From assembly GCA_021324685.1 (NCBI GenBank), contig JAJPIQ010000043.1, positions 1 to 64,000 on the forward strand: a stretch of 64,000 nucleotides of DNA. Direction: 5' to 3'. The DNA comes from Bacteroidota bacterium. GTDB lineage: Bacteria; Bacteroidota; Ignavibacteria; Palsa-1295. The position numbers and the translations under genes are program-made. Below are positions 51,732-60,352 of the stretch, piece by piece. Positions within the stretch are counted from its first letter, which is position 1; every line of letters starts with the position of its first letter. The notes beneath the pieces were generated by a model. That model worked only from the letters and a program-made list of their open reading frames with translations. It ran no database searches and was not told where the DNA came from.

Positions 51732-52364
51732 ATGGCAAAAGAACCGGTGATTCAACGGATCCTCTCCGAACGCGTGTTTGCCGTGCTTCGGCTTCGACAG
51801 ACGGAACGTATCGAATCGATCGTGGAAGCGTTAATGGTCGGAGGCCTTACCACGATCGAGATCACGATGAATTCGCACCGGGCGGAGGAATCGCTCTATC
51901 GAATCGCAAAAGAATTCCCAGCGGTATTACTCGGGGCGGGAACGGTGATGGGAGTGGATTCGGCAACGCGCGCGATCGAGTGCGGGGCAAAATTTCTCGT
52001 AAGCCCGGTAACGGACCTCGACATGCTGGCCGTGGCCCAGGAAGTCGGAGTCGCTTCCATGGCCGGCGCCCTTACTCCTACCGAAGCGTGGCAAGCCACT
52101 CAGGCCGGTTCCGATTTTGTAAAGTTGTTTCCACTCGCCCCGCTCGGGCCACGGTATATTCGTGCTCTTCGCGGTCCGTTCCCAGAGATGCGCTTCGTCC
52201 CCACGAACGGCGTGACCGTCGAGAATGTCGCCGAATGGTTTGCGGCCGGCGCTTCTGCCGTCGGCGTGGGAACGCCGCTGGTCTCCGACAGCGATATCGA
52301 AGCGGGAGATCTTACGGTCCTGACGGCTCGCGCAAAGCAAATCGTCGAATCGGCGAAGCCATAA
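51732..52364 (+). CDS. eda: KDPG / 4-hydroxy-2-oxoglutarate aldolase
   Basis: A 210-residue class I aldolase. The Schiff-base lysine is in SDFVKLFPLA (about residue 130), the catalytic glutamate in TTIEITMNS (about 40), and GAGTVMG and VPTNGVTVENV are family motifs. It cleaves 2-keto-3-deoxy-6-phosphogluconate to pyruvate and glyceraldehyde-3-phosphate (Entner-Doudoroff route). The start is 4 bp after the rraA-like stop. A KDG kinase, needed to make the substrate from KDG, is absent from the operon and must be elsewhere if the route is complete. Confidence 0.93.
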   Translation: MAKEPVIQRILSERVFAVLRLRQTERIESIVEALMVGGLTTIEITMNSHRAEESLYRIAKEFPAVLLGAGTVMGVDSATRAIECGAKFLVSPVTDLDMLAVAQEVGVASMAGALTPTEAWQATQAGSDFVKLFPLAPLGPRYIRALRGPFPEMRFVPTNGVTVENVAEWFAAGASAVGVGTPLVSDSDIEAGDLTVLTARAKQIVESAKP

Positions 52365-52372
52365 AAAAACAG

Positions 52373-53407
52373 ATGCCAAAAAAAATAACAACCGATCTGC
52401 TGGACCCTCGCCTTTTGATTAAGAAAGTCAGCGAATCCTTTATCGCTCGTCACCGCCCGGAATCGCAATCGACGGATTGGGGCCAATCGCTCGCCATGTA
52501 CGGGCTTCTTCGGGGACTTCGAGTCGATGAAAATCCCAACGTGCGCGAATACCTTCGGCGCTGGCTTTCGTTTCACCTTGCGGAACGTGTGCCGGTGAAC
52601 TATTTTTGCGGTTCCTGGAGTTTCGCGCTGCTCTACCCCGAGGTCCTCGAAGAATTCGAAGAACTGCAGATTCCGCTCCAGGACACAGCGGAACGAATTT
52701 ATACCTTTATTCGCCGTAACGCGATTCGCAATGGCGAAGGCATCCTGCTTCACAATGTCGACCTGCCCAATATTTATATCGATACCGTCTATTATTCGGC
52801 CGTGTTGCTCGCAAAACTGGGAACCGCGCTCGATGTTCCCTGGGAGGACGAAGCGATTCGCCAGATCGCCCTGCACCTGGAACGGTTGCAGGACGGCGAT
52901 AATGCGTTCTTCATTCATTGTGAAGAGAATAATGGAGGGACTCGATCTCAGGGAAGCTGGGCACGCGGTAATGGATGGGTGATGATGACGCTTGCGGAAA
53001 TCCTTGCGGTCCTCGACAAAAAAACTGCTCGCTACCGGGACGTACTTTCGATCTTCCAACATCTCACAAACGCCCTCCTGGAACATCAAACAAAGAATGG
53101 TTTGTGGCGGACCATTCTGGACGACCGTAGTGCCTATGAAGAAACTTCCGCTTCCGCAATGTTTTGTTTTGCACTGGCAAAAGCACAGAACGAGCATATT
53201 GCCTTGAACCGCTCTTCCCTTTCCGCTCTGAATAAAGCAGCGCTCGGGCTCGCGAATGCTGTCGACAAAAAGGGTCGCGTTGTGGGTGTTTCCGAAGGGA
53301 CGTGGCCGGGAACGATCGAGTATTACAAATCGCTCGCGACGGGCGAGTGGTGGTGGGGAACCGGCGCGTTTTTACTGGCTATGGCTGAGTTGGCGGAAGC
53401 GCGCTGA
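52373..53407 (+). CDS. GH105/GH88-type unsaturated uronyl hydrolase
   Basis: 344 residues from ATG 52373; the track start at 51980 runs through eda and is rejected. It has an (alpha/alpha)6-barrel-type sequence with NIYIDTVYYSAVLLAKLG (the catalytic Asp region), SQGSWARGNGWVMMTLAEIL and ATGEWWWGTGAFLLAMAELAE. These are hallmarks of the GH105 unsaturated rhamnogalacturonyl hydrolases. It splits the unsaturated uronic acid from oligosaccharides, feeding the isomerase and dehydrogenase encoded upstream. No signal peptide is visible, so it acts in the cytoplasm after oligomer import. It is the last gene of the operon. Confidence 0.88.
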   Translation: MPKKITTDLLDPRLLIKKVSESFIARHRPESQSTDWGQSLAMYGLLRGLRVDENPNVREYLRRWLSFHLAERVPVNYFCGSWSFALLYPEVLEEFEELQIPLQDTAERIYTFIRRNAIRNGEGILLHNVDLPNIYIDTVYYSAVLLAKLGTALDVPWEDEAIRQIALHLERLQDGDNAFFIHCEENNGGTRSQGSWARGNGWVMMTLAEILAVLDKKTARYRDVLSIFQHLTNALLEHQTKNGLWRTILDDRSAYEETSASAMFCFALAKAQNEHIALNRSSLSALNKAALGLANAVDKKGRVVGVSEGTWPGTIEYYKSLATGEWWWGTGAFLLAMAELAEAR

Positions 53408-53509
53408 ACCAATAAGGGGGGCGGCGGACCTGAACTCTTTTGCTTAGTTTTACGCTAAGTTTCCACCTTATCGCACTTTCAACCTTTCCCCGTTCGACGA
53501 CTATCGGAA

Positions 53510-55261
53510 ATGCAAAAAATGCCTCGTTCAATCTATTATAAATCCTGGTGGCTGGCCGCGCTGATCGTAACCTTTTCAACGATCGCTCGCGCACAGGAAA
53601 CGGCCGACAATGATGTTGTCATCCAGACGATGAAGTCCGAGCTTGCGCGCGAACACGATGCGCTTGCCTCACAGACAGTGCCACCCTATTATATGAGTTA
53701 TAACGTTGGCGATGAACAAACGGTCAGCATCGTCACCAGTTATGGATCGATTATGAAGTCGGACTCGACGCGGCGGCGAACCCTGCTCGTCGATATTCGC
53801 GTGGGCGATTACTCGCTCGATAATACACACGAGATTCGTGCTTCGAACGACATGTTCGCTCGCGGCGGTGCGCGTTCGATCCCTTACGAGGACAACTCGG
53901 AATCGCTCCGGCTCGCCCTATGGCGCGAAACAAATGCGAGTTACAATGCGGCGACCGAACGCCTGCAGCAAGTCCGCACCAATAAAACGATCAAAGTGGC
54001 CGAAGAAGATACTTCCGGCGACTTCAGCAAAGCCGACGCTGCCAACCATTATTATGAGCCGGAGATCGATATGGCCAGTTACTTCCATGACCGAAAGGAA
54101 TGGGAGAAACGGCTCGCTCGATATTCCGCGCTCTTTGTAGGCCAGCAGGATATTTTCGAAGCGAAAGCAACGCTCGACGCAAGCATTGTACGAAAGTATT
54201 TCGTATCGACCGAAGGAGGCGAGATCGCTTCCAATCAACTCTATACACGCGTCATGATCATGGCGACCGCAAAAGCGGACGACGGCATGGAATTGCCGCT
54301 TTATAAGAGTTATTTCGCCTACGTTCCAAGCGACCTGCCCTCCGACGATTCTATTATGCACGATGTGTATAATATGATCGCCACGCTCGAGCAAATGCGC
54401 AATGCACCCGTGATCAGTCCGTTCGCAGGCCCGGCGATTCTTTCCGGAGGACCAGCCGGCGTATTTTTTCACGAGATTTTCGGTCACCGGGTCGAAGCAC
54501 GGCGCGAAAAAGACGTGAATGAAGGACAGACCTTCAAGAAAAAAATTGGACAGGAAGTATTGCCGACGTTCATGGATGTTTTCGACGACCCGAACCTCCA
54601 GCGATACGACAGCACCGATCTGCTCGGACATTATACGTATGACGACGAGGGCGTTCGCGGGCAACGGGTCGATATTGTCCAGAATGGAGTCCTGAAGAAC
54701 TTTCTTATGGGACGTTCCCCCATCGAAGGGTTCCCACATTCGAACGGCCATGGACGCGCCCAGCCGGGGAAGCTTCCCGAGGCGCGGCAATCGAACCTGG
54801 TCGTCGTCGCAAAACAGACGGTTCCCTTCGATACGCTTCGGGCGATGCTCATTGAAGAGTGTAAGCGCCAGGGAAAACCGTACGGACTGTGGTTCAAAGA
54901 AGTCGAAGGGGGGTTTACGCTCACCGGGCGTACGATCCCGAATGCATTCAATGTCCTGCCGATCCTGGTCTATCGGATTTATGCCGATGGCCGCCCGGAC
55001 GAACTCGTCCGCGGCGTCGATTTGATCGGTACTCCGCTCGCGACATTCGAGCGCATCATGGCCGCCGGCAACGATGGGGAAACCTTCAATGGGATGTGCG
55101 GCGCCGAGTCCGGATGGGTTCCCGTTTCTGCGTCCAGCCCCAGTTTGCTGGTGCGCGAAATCGAAGTCCAGAAGAAACAGAAGTCGCAGGAACGGTTACC
55201 GATCCTGCCGGCGCCCGATGCCGCCGCTTCCTCGAAGTCCGTCGATCCAGGCAAAGGATGA
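53510..55261 (+). CDS. Exported TldD-like metalloprotease
   Basis: 583 residues with a signal peptide (KSWWLAALIVTFSTIARAQE), unlike cytoplasmic TldD. The zinc motif HEIFGH is at 321-326 in GGPAGVFFHEIFGHRVEA, and the C-terminal cap motif NGMCGAESGWVPVSASSPSLLVREIEV is intact. TldD/TldE proteases act as a heterodimer and cleave unfolded or leader-bearing peptides, for example in microcin B17 maturation. Here a second, degenerate paralog follows 4 bp downstream, giving the same two-subunit arrangement in an exported form. Its substrate is unknown. No RiPP precursor is visible next to it. Confidence 0.88.
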   Translation: MQKMPRSIYYKSWWLAALIVTFSTIARAQETADNDVVIQTMKSELAREHDALASQTVPPYYMSYNVGDEQTVSIVTSYGSIMKSDSTRRRTLLVDIRVGDYSLDNTHEIRASNDMFARGGARSIPYEDNSESLRLALWRETNASYNAATERLQQVRTNKTIKVAEEDTSGDFSKADAANHYYEPEIDMASYFHDRKEWEKRLARYSALFVGQQDIFEAKATLDASIVRKYFVSTEGGEIASNQLYTRVMIMATAKADDGMELPLYKSYFAYVPSDLPSDDSIMHDVYNMIATLEQMRNAPVISPFAGPAILSGGPAGVFFHEIFGHRVEARREKDVNEGQTFKKKIGQEVLPTFMDVFDDPNLQRYDSTDLLGHYTYDDEGVRGQRVDIVQNGVLKNFLMGRSPIEGFPHSNGHGRAQPGKLPEARQSNLVVVAKQTVPFDTLRAMLIEECKRQGKPYGLWFKEVEGGFTLTGRTIPNAFNVLPILVYRIYADGRPDELVRGVDLIGTPLATFERIMAAGNDGETFNGMCGAESGWVPVSASSPSLLVREIEVQKKQKSQERLPILPAPDAAASSKSVDPGKG

Positions 55262-55265
55262 GACC

Positions 55266-57119
55266 ATGCAAAAAAGAAGGACATTTACATTCTCACTCGA
55301 TCTTTTGAAATTCGGTATGCCTCAGGTACGATTATTTCCGTTCGCAATACTTTTATTGACTGTTCCCGTATCGTTTCCATCCGTCCTGCACGCGCAGGTC
55401 TCCGATAAGACGATCGCGGTGGTGGAACGTGCCATGACGGACGAACTCGCTCGCGCCAAATCGGACTTGCATCTTCCGGGACTCGTCGATCCGTTCTTCA
55501 TCGCGTATACCGTCGCCGATCAGGAACGACTGGACCTCGCCGCATCGAATGGTTCCCTCACGCGTTCGGACCTGCACCACGAACGGCGCGAATCCGTTCG
55601 GCTTCTTCTCAATAATTACCAGTTCAACGACGAAAATTTCACGGACAACACGGGATTTTTCATGTTCTCGAGCGCACCGGACAATGCCCTGCCACTCGAC
55701 GACGACTATACCGGCATTCGCCGCGTGCTCTGGCTTTCGACCGACGATCTCTTCAAGAGCGCCAACGAGAACTTTTCAAAAAAGAAAGCGGCGCTCGAGC
55801 ACAAGGAAGTTGCCGCAGAATTAAAGGACCTTCCGGATTTCGCTCCGGCTCCGGCCATTGCCATCGCGGAACCACCGATCGCTTTACACTACGATCGCAC
55901 GGCGCTTGAAACGATGGTCAAAGATGTCAGTGAGGAATTTACCGCGCACCCGGAAATTCAGAACTCGAGTGTATCGCTCACGATCACGAATTCGTATGAA
56001 TGGATCATAAATACGGAAGGCACCCGGGTTCGGAAACCGGTCACCCTGTGCCAGATCGAAATCGAAGCCTACACGCAAGCCACTTCGGACGGGCAGCCGA
56101 TCCATCTTTCTCGCACGTTCGTCGCAAAGATTCCCGAACAACTTCCCACGAAGCTCGAACTCCTGAACCGGGTGGACGAAATGGCCCGCGATCTCATCGC
56201 GCTCCGCTCCGCACCGCTCTTCGATCAGGACTATACCGGTCCGGTCCTCTTCGAGAACGACGCCGCGGCTGATTTCTTGTCCGAGAACCTCATTTCGCGC
56301 CTGTTTGCGCAACGTGAGGACCTGTTCGGAAACGATGTTTCCGCTATTTTCTCGTCCGGGAAACGTTCCTCCCTCAAGGAAAAATTGAATACCCGGATTC
56401 TCCCGACCACGGTTTCCGTGCACGATCTATCGCTTACGAAAATGCGAAATGGGATCGAACTCCTCGGGTATTACCCCTTCGATGACGAAGGCGTCGTTCC
56501 ACCGGCAGACCTGACGCTCGTCGATAAAGGAATTCTTAAAACGCTTTATATGAGTCGCACGCCGACCAAAGAAGTACGGGAACCGAATGGCCACGCGCGG
56601 TCGCTGGCCGGTGGCTTACCGGGAATGACCGAAGCTTCACCGGCGCCCGGGATCGTGGAATATAAAGATTCGAAGCCGGTTCCGCTTTCGGGAATGAAAA
56701 AAGATCTGCTCGCTCGCGCCAAAGACGATGGGTATAACTACGGCATAATTGTCCGTGCGATCGACGGGGGCATCCCGAGCGACGAATCGGGCGAAAGTAT
56801 TCAGGACATGCTTGCAAACGGCAAAGCAATCATTCCTATTCTTATTTATAAATTATTGCCTGACGGAACGGAGCAGTTAGTGCGGGGTGCCGAGATCGGC
56901 TTACCCAGCATACGGGACCTGCGGGAGATCGTCTCGTCCAAAGAGATGATCACTCGGAATATGCTGATTTCAGCCGGTTCCGGCGGGCTTTTTAGCTTCA
57001 GTCCAAAAGTGGCGGCCACCCTGATCGCTCCGGCTGACATTCTTTCGCCAGAACTCGAAGTTCAGAGAAAGAAAGGGGAAGCATATCCGGCACCTCCTGT
57101 CGTGGCACGCCCTAATTAA
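55266..57119 (+). CDS. Exported TldE/PmbA-like partner lacking the zinc motif
   Basis: 617 residues from ATG 55266; the track start is inside the TldD-like gene. A signal-type segment follows an unusually long lead (LFPFAILLLTVPVSFPSVLHA). The protein shares the TldD architecture (NGIELLGYYPFDDEGVVP, PNGHARSLAGGLPG, RNMLISAGSGGLFSFSPKVAATLIAPADILSPELEVQ). At the position of HEIFGH it reads ENDAAADFLSENL, so it cannot bind zinc in the same way. TldE/PmbA is the zinc-less partner of TldD, so this looks like its exported counterpart. The 4-bp gap supports co-translation. Confidence 0.85.
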   Translation: MQKRRTFTFSLDLLKFGMPQVRLFPFAILLLTVPVSFPSVLHAQVSDKTIAVVERAMTDELARAKSDLHLPGLVDPFFIAYTVADQERLDLAASNGSLTRSDLHHERRESVRLLLNNYQFNDENFTDNTGFFMFSSAPDNALPLDDDYTGIRRVLWLSTDDLFKSANENFSKKKAALEHKEVAAELKDLPDFAPAPAIAIAEPPIALHYDRTALETMVKDVSEEFTAHPEIQNSSVSLTITNSYEWIINTEGTRVRKPVTLCQIEIEAYTQATSDGQPIHLSRTFVAKIPEQLPTKLELLNRVDEMARDLIALRSAPLFDQDYTGPVLFENDAAADFLSENLISRLFAQREDLFGNDVSAIFSSGKRSSLKEKLNTRILPTTVSVHDLSLTKMRNGIELLGYYPFDDEGVVPPADLTLVDKGILKTLYMSRTPTKEVREPNGHARSLAGGLPGMTEASPAPGIVEYKDSKPVPLSGMKKDLLARAKDDGYNYGIIVRAIDGGIPSDESGESIQDMLANGKAIIPILIYKLLPDGTEQLVRGAEIGLPSIRDLREIVSSKEMITRNMLISAGSGGLFSFSPKVAATLIAPADILSPELEVQRKKGEAYPAPPVVARPN

Positions 57120-57201
57120 CGATAAAAATTTTTGCGCCCCGTCCCATGAGAGAATTCTTCCGAAAATCGCGCTCCTCGGAAAACTCTGATGGGCGACCAA
57201 G

Positions 57202-57921
57202 TCAGTACCCGGGAAATTCTTCAAAGCGAACATTGTCTTCGTCGACGCCGTCGGCTTTAAGCATATCCCGCATGGCATGGACAAACCCGGCCGGTCCGGC
57301 AAGATAGTAAATCGCATTCGAGCGATTTGGGATATGGCGTTCGAGCATCGCGGCATCGATCGTCCCTCGCTCGCCGGCCCACGAGTCCTCCGGTGTAAGA
57401 TCGGTCATCGTAGGAACGAAATGAAAGTTCGAATTTTGCTTCTGGAACTCCGCCAGGTCTTTCTGAAACGGAGCGTCCTGCGGAGTATGGTTGGAGTGCA
57501 GCAGATACATCGCGTGCGGTAACTTTTGATGCGTTGCCGACTTGACCATACTCATAAACGGGGTAATTCCGATCCCGCCGGCGAGGAAGACGGCCGGCTT
57601 TCCGGCGTTTTTATGCAGCGTGAACGAGCCATACGGCCCATCCCACGCCAATTCCATCTGCGGCTCTGCCGATTGGATAAGACGTTTGAATGCCGTATCG
57701 CGCATTCGGGTGGCGAACATAAGTTCTGGCTCATGCGGCGCGCTCACCAGGGAGAAGGTCCGTACCGGTCCTTCCGCGTCCATCTCTTTGGGATCGATAA
57801 GATAGAGGTCGATCGTCTGCCCTGCCTCGTACTGAAATCCTTCCGGTCGGGATAAATGGAACGCGCGCGTTCCTTTGGCAATCTCTTCGCTGCGAAGAAG
57901 GTGCAATCGTTTTTCTGACAT
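57202..57921 (-). CDS. Ferredoxin-NADP(H) reductase-type flavoprotein
   Basis: 239 residues from ATG 57921 (MSEKRLHLLRSEE); the upstream track extension is rejected because it overlaps apt. The FAD-binding domain (about 1-100) has GPVRTFSLVSAPHE. The NAD-binding domain has FLAGGIGITPFMSMVK (about 112-127) and YYLAGPAGFVHAMRDMLKADGV. It ends EEFPGY as many FNR-type reductases do. No [2Fe-2S] domain is fused. It moves electrons between NAD(P)H and an unknown protein partner; the Rieske protein nearby is a candidate but unlinked. Confidence 0.88.
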   Translation of the reverse strand: MSEKRLHLLRSEEIAKGTRAFHLSRPEGFQYEAGQTIDLYLIDPKEMDAEGPVRTFSLVSAPHEPELMFATRMRDTAFKRLIQSAEPQMELAWDGPYGSFTLHKNAGKPAVFLAGGIGITPFMSMVKSATHQKLPHAMYLLHSNHTPQDAPFQKDLAEFQKQNSNFHFVPTMTDLTPEDSWAGERGTIDAAMLERHIPNRSNAIYYLAGPAGFVHAMRDMLKADGVDEDNVRFEEFPGY

Positions 57922-58003
57922 AATGTAAATACGGGTTTTAAACGAGTAAAATACGCGGCGCTCCGATTGTTGTATTTTTGCGAACGATACAAAAGTACGA
58001 ACC

Positions 58004-58543
58004 ATGTCGCCCGTTATCTTAAAACAGCCCTTGTTGGCAGAATCGCTTATTCGCGATGTTCCCGATTTTCCCCGCCCAGGAATTTTATTTAAAGACATTA
58101 CCCCGGTCCTGGCCGATCCGGCGGCGATGAAGGAGGTGATCGATCGGTTTATCGAGTTTGCAGCTCCAAAATCGCCAACGGCGATCGTCGGGATCGAATC
58201 GCGAGGCTTTGTCTTCGGAATGCCGCTCGCTCTGGAAATGAATTTGCCGTTCATTCCAGTCAGGAAATTGGGGAAACTTCCTTACCGGACGATCCACGAG
58301 GAATACGATCTCGAATATGGCACAAATACCGTCGAGATCCACGAGGACGCTTTGAAACCCGGCGATCGAGTCATTATCGTGGACGATCTGCTGGCGACCG
58401 GAGGTACGGCCGCAGCCTCCAAACGGCTCGTAAACCGCCTGGGCGGCAGGGTCGAAGGCTTTGCCTTCCTGATCGAGCTTGAATTCCTCCACGGCCGGCT
58501 GGCGCTTGCCAATGACGATATACTGGCACTGATTGCCTGCTAA
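58004..58543 (+). CDS. apt: Adenine phosphoribosyltransferase
   Basis: 179 residues of the type I PRTase fold. APRT converts adenine and PRPP to AMP. The PRPP-binding loop VIIVDDLLATGGTAAASKRL is at about 125-144, with GIESRGFVFGMPLALEMNLPFIPVRKLGKLPY and EYDLEYGTNTVEIHEDAL, both diagnostic for Apt. The start ATG at 58004 fits the family. Upstream, TATTTTTG (57973-57980) matches the Bacteroidota -7 box. It diverges from the FNR-type gene across an 82-bp gap that also holds that gene's promoter. Confidence 0.96.
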   Translation: MSPVILKQPLLAESLIRDVPDFPRPGILFKDITPVLADPAAMKEVIDRFIEFAAPKSPTAIVGIESRGFVFGMPLALEMNLPFIPVRKLGKLPYRTIHEEYDLEYGTNTVEIHEDALKPGDRVIIVDDLLATGGTAAASKRLVNRLGGRVEGFAFLIELEFLHGRLALANDDILALIAC

Positions 58544-58642
58544 AACGTACTTCGCTCAAAAAAGCGGATTTTTAGTACGATGGGAGCGTTCTGAAAAAGA
58601 CCTAAAACTTCGGACTAATTTTTGTTAACCCAGCAATATACT

Positions 58643-59152
58643 ATGAAGCATATTCTGACCGCAATCTCTATTTCGATCCTTCTTCTTGCCGGCTGCAAAG
58701 CCTCGACATCGCCGACCGGAACCACCACCACTCCGGGCAGCATGATCGCCACGGTCAACGGCAAAGCGTGGTCCTCGACGGTGCTCCCTGGAACCGGCGG
58801 CGCCACCGGTAAAATGAACAGCAACGTTCTCAGCATCATTGGTTTATCGGTCACCGATAACACCGAAATCTCTCTGATCCTGCCAAAGCCGGCAGTTGGA
58901 ACCGATTCGCTCGGCGCGACGGGGTATGAAGGCGATTACTCGATTCTCCTTGGCGCTACCGATACGACGATCTACGGCTCCATCCCCGAAGTTCTGCAAG
59001 GTCAGATTTACGATGGCGCTGTGAGCATTACCTCCTACGATTCCGTGAGCAAATCGATCTCGGGTACCTTCCATTTTATCGGCCGGCGGAGCGGTAACCT
59101 TTCGGATTCGGTCACGATCACGAACGGTTCTTTTTATCAGGTCACCTGGTAA
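58643..59152 (+). CDS. Small lipoprotein, DUF6252-like
   Basis: 169 residues from ATG 58643 (the track start 58622 is a TTG). Lipobox SILLLAGCKA, mature Cys at about 17. After a Thr/Ser-rich linker (STSPTGTTTTPG) the domain begins MIATVNGKAWSSTVL and ends with a beta-rich SGTFHFIGRRSGNLSDSVTITNGSFYQVTW. This pattern is common to the DUF6252-like lipoproteins of Bacteroidota. No biochemical role is known. It is convergent with msrB, with only 21 bp between stops. Confidence 0.75.
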   Translation: MKHILTAISISILLLAGCKASTSPTGTTTTPGSMIATVNGKAWSSTVLPGTGGATGKMNSNVLSIIGLSVTDNTEISLILPKPAVGTDSLGATGYEGDYSILLGATDTTIYGSIPEVLQGQIYDGAVSITSYDSVSKSISGTFHFIGRRSGNLSDSVTITNGSFYQVTW

Positions 59153-59173
59153 TGGGCCGGGAAAAGCGTTCCG

Positions 59174-59575
59174 TCACTTTTTTTCAAAATCGAGCGAAAC
59201 GCTGTTAATGCAATAGCGAAGGCCGGTCGGGTCGGGACCGTCGTCAAAAACATGGCCTAAGTGCGCACCGCAAGTAGCGCAAGTTACCTCGGTTCGGACC
59301 ATACCGAACGACCGGTCCGCATGCTCCTCGATTTGCGCGTTCGCTTTCGGGGCAGAGAAACTCGGCCAGCCACACCCGGCATCGAATTTCGTATCGCTAT
59401 CGAACAGTGGTGCGCCACACGCGCCGCATTTATAAACTCCGTTTTCCCAGAATGCCTCATATTCTCCGGTGAACGGTCGCTCCGTCCCTTTTTCACGCAT
59501 CACGCGATATTGCTCGGGAGTTAACTCTCGTTTCCACTCGTCTTCGGTTTTTTCCATCGGTTTTTTCTCGTTCAT
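59174..59575 (-). CDS. msrB: Peptide-methionine (R)-S-oxide reductase
   Basis: 133 residues from ATG 59575 ([14 protein letters not shown]); the track start adds 20 residues without support. It reduces methionine-R-sulfoxide in oxidised proteins. The catalytic cysteine is in [11 protein letters not shown] near the end. The two structural zinc pairs are CGAC (in [11 protein letters not shown]) and CATC (in [15 protein letters not shown]). [10 protein letters not shown] is a family motif. No signal peptide, so it is cytoplasmic and likely uses thioredoxin. No msrA is adjacent. Confidence 0.95.
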   Translation of the reverse strand: MNEKKPMEKTEDEWKRELTPEQYRVMREKGTERPFTGEYEAFWENGVYKCGACGAPLFDSDTKFDAGCGWPSFSAPKANAQIEEHADRSFGMVRTEVTCATCGAHLGHVFDDGPDPTGLRYCINSVSLDFEKK

Positions 59576-59772
59576 TGCTCTACCTACGAAGAAAAAGGAA
59601 GCGGGATTCGAAGTCCTCAAGCTCCTCATTAGCATTTTTTCTCGTTGAAGGGCAGTAATGTCCTGAAGCAGGATATTTACTGCCTCACTTAAAAAATCTT
59701 ACGATAAACTCAAAAACGCAAACTGAATTTTTTGTCATGTGGAGAAAGGGGGCGGTTGGAGTTCCATTTGAT

Positions 59773-59809
59773 AGAGACGTATGTGTCTCTAAGATAAATC
59801 GAATATCTT
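59773..59809 (+). promoter_or_regulatory. Two adjacent inverted repeats before the Rieske gene
   Basis: AGAGAC/GTCTCT (59773-59790) is followed directly by AAGATA/TATCTT (59791-59809), both perfect 6-bp arms with 6- and 7-nt loops. They end right before an AAGG ribosome-binding site. They could be an operator or an attenuator. Confidence 0.5.
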
Positions 59810-59819
59810 TAAGGTTAGT

Positions 59820-60287
59820 ATGGAATCCACTCAGGTCTTTTCTCTGAATACGGCGGTCGGTCGCCGTGAATTTTTGAAACGGACGGGGCTCGTCCTTACC
59901 GCAGCAACGCTTTCAGGTACGCTGGCCGAAATCCTGGCAAGCTGTAATTCGCCAACAGCGGCGAACATCACGCATGGGACGACAACGGTGAGCATTGCCT
60001 CGCTGAACTCCGACGGGCAGTTCCTCGTCGATACGAGTGTCACGCCAGACGGCACGCCGATCCTTGTTATTCGGCAAAATGCGACGACCTACACCGCGCT
60101 TTCCATGATGTGTACGCATCAGGGCTGTCAAGTGAACCCCCCGAGTGGCGGAACGATCTATTGCTCATGCCATGGCTCTCGTTTCGACTTACATGGAAAC
60201 GTTTTGAGCGGGCCTGCGCCCTCGCCACTGACGAATTATGGCGTTTCGCTCAATGCGGCAGCGAAAACAATTACCGTTACCTATTAA
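59820..60287 (+). CDS. Tat-exported Rieske [2Fe-2S] protein
   Basis: 155 residues. The twin-arginine signal [20 protein letters not shown] (14-33) is followed by a lipobox-like LASCNS (Cys42), so the protein may also be lipid-anchored. The Rieske domain has both cluster motifs, CTHQGC (98-103) and CSCHGSRFD (115-123). It is a free-standing, membrane-anchored iron-sulfur protein, not fused to an oxygenase. No cytochrome b or other bc-complex gene is adjacent, so its partner is unknown. An intrinsic terminator follows at 60309-60338. Confidence 0.9.
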   Translation: MESTQVFSLNTAVGRREFLKRTGLVLTAATLSGTLAEILASCNSPTAANITHGTTTVSIASLNSDGQFLVDTSVTPDGTPILVIRQNATTYTALSMMCTHQGCQVNPPSGGTIYCSCHGSRFDLHGNVLSGPAPSPLTNYGVSLNAAAKTITVTY

Positions 60288-60308
60288 AAGATTTTCCGAA
60301 CAACCGCA

Positions 60309-60338
60309 GGCTGCCCACTTCCCGTGATGGCAGCCTTT
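60309..60338 (+). terminator. Intrinsic terminator of the Rieske gene
   Basis: GGCTGCC (60309-60315) and GGCAGCC (60329-60335) form a 7-bp stem, followed by TTTGCTGTTG. It lies between the convergent Rieske and mltG genes and could also serve mltG less well. Confidence 0.7.
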
Positions 60339-60352
60339 GCTGTTGCTACAAT

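Noticed and set aside
53430-53455. CTTAG/CTAAG hairpin after the GH105 gene
   Set aside because: A 5-bp stem with weak flanks; not enough to call a terminator.
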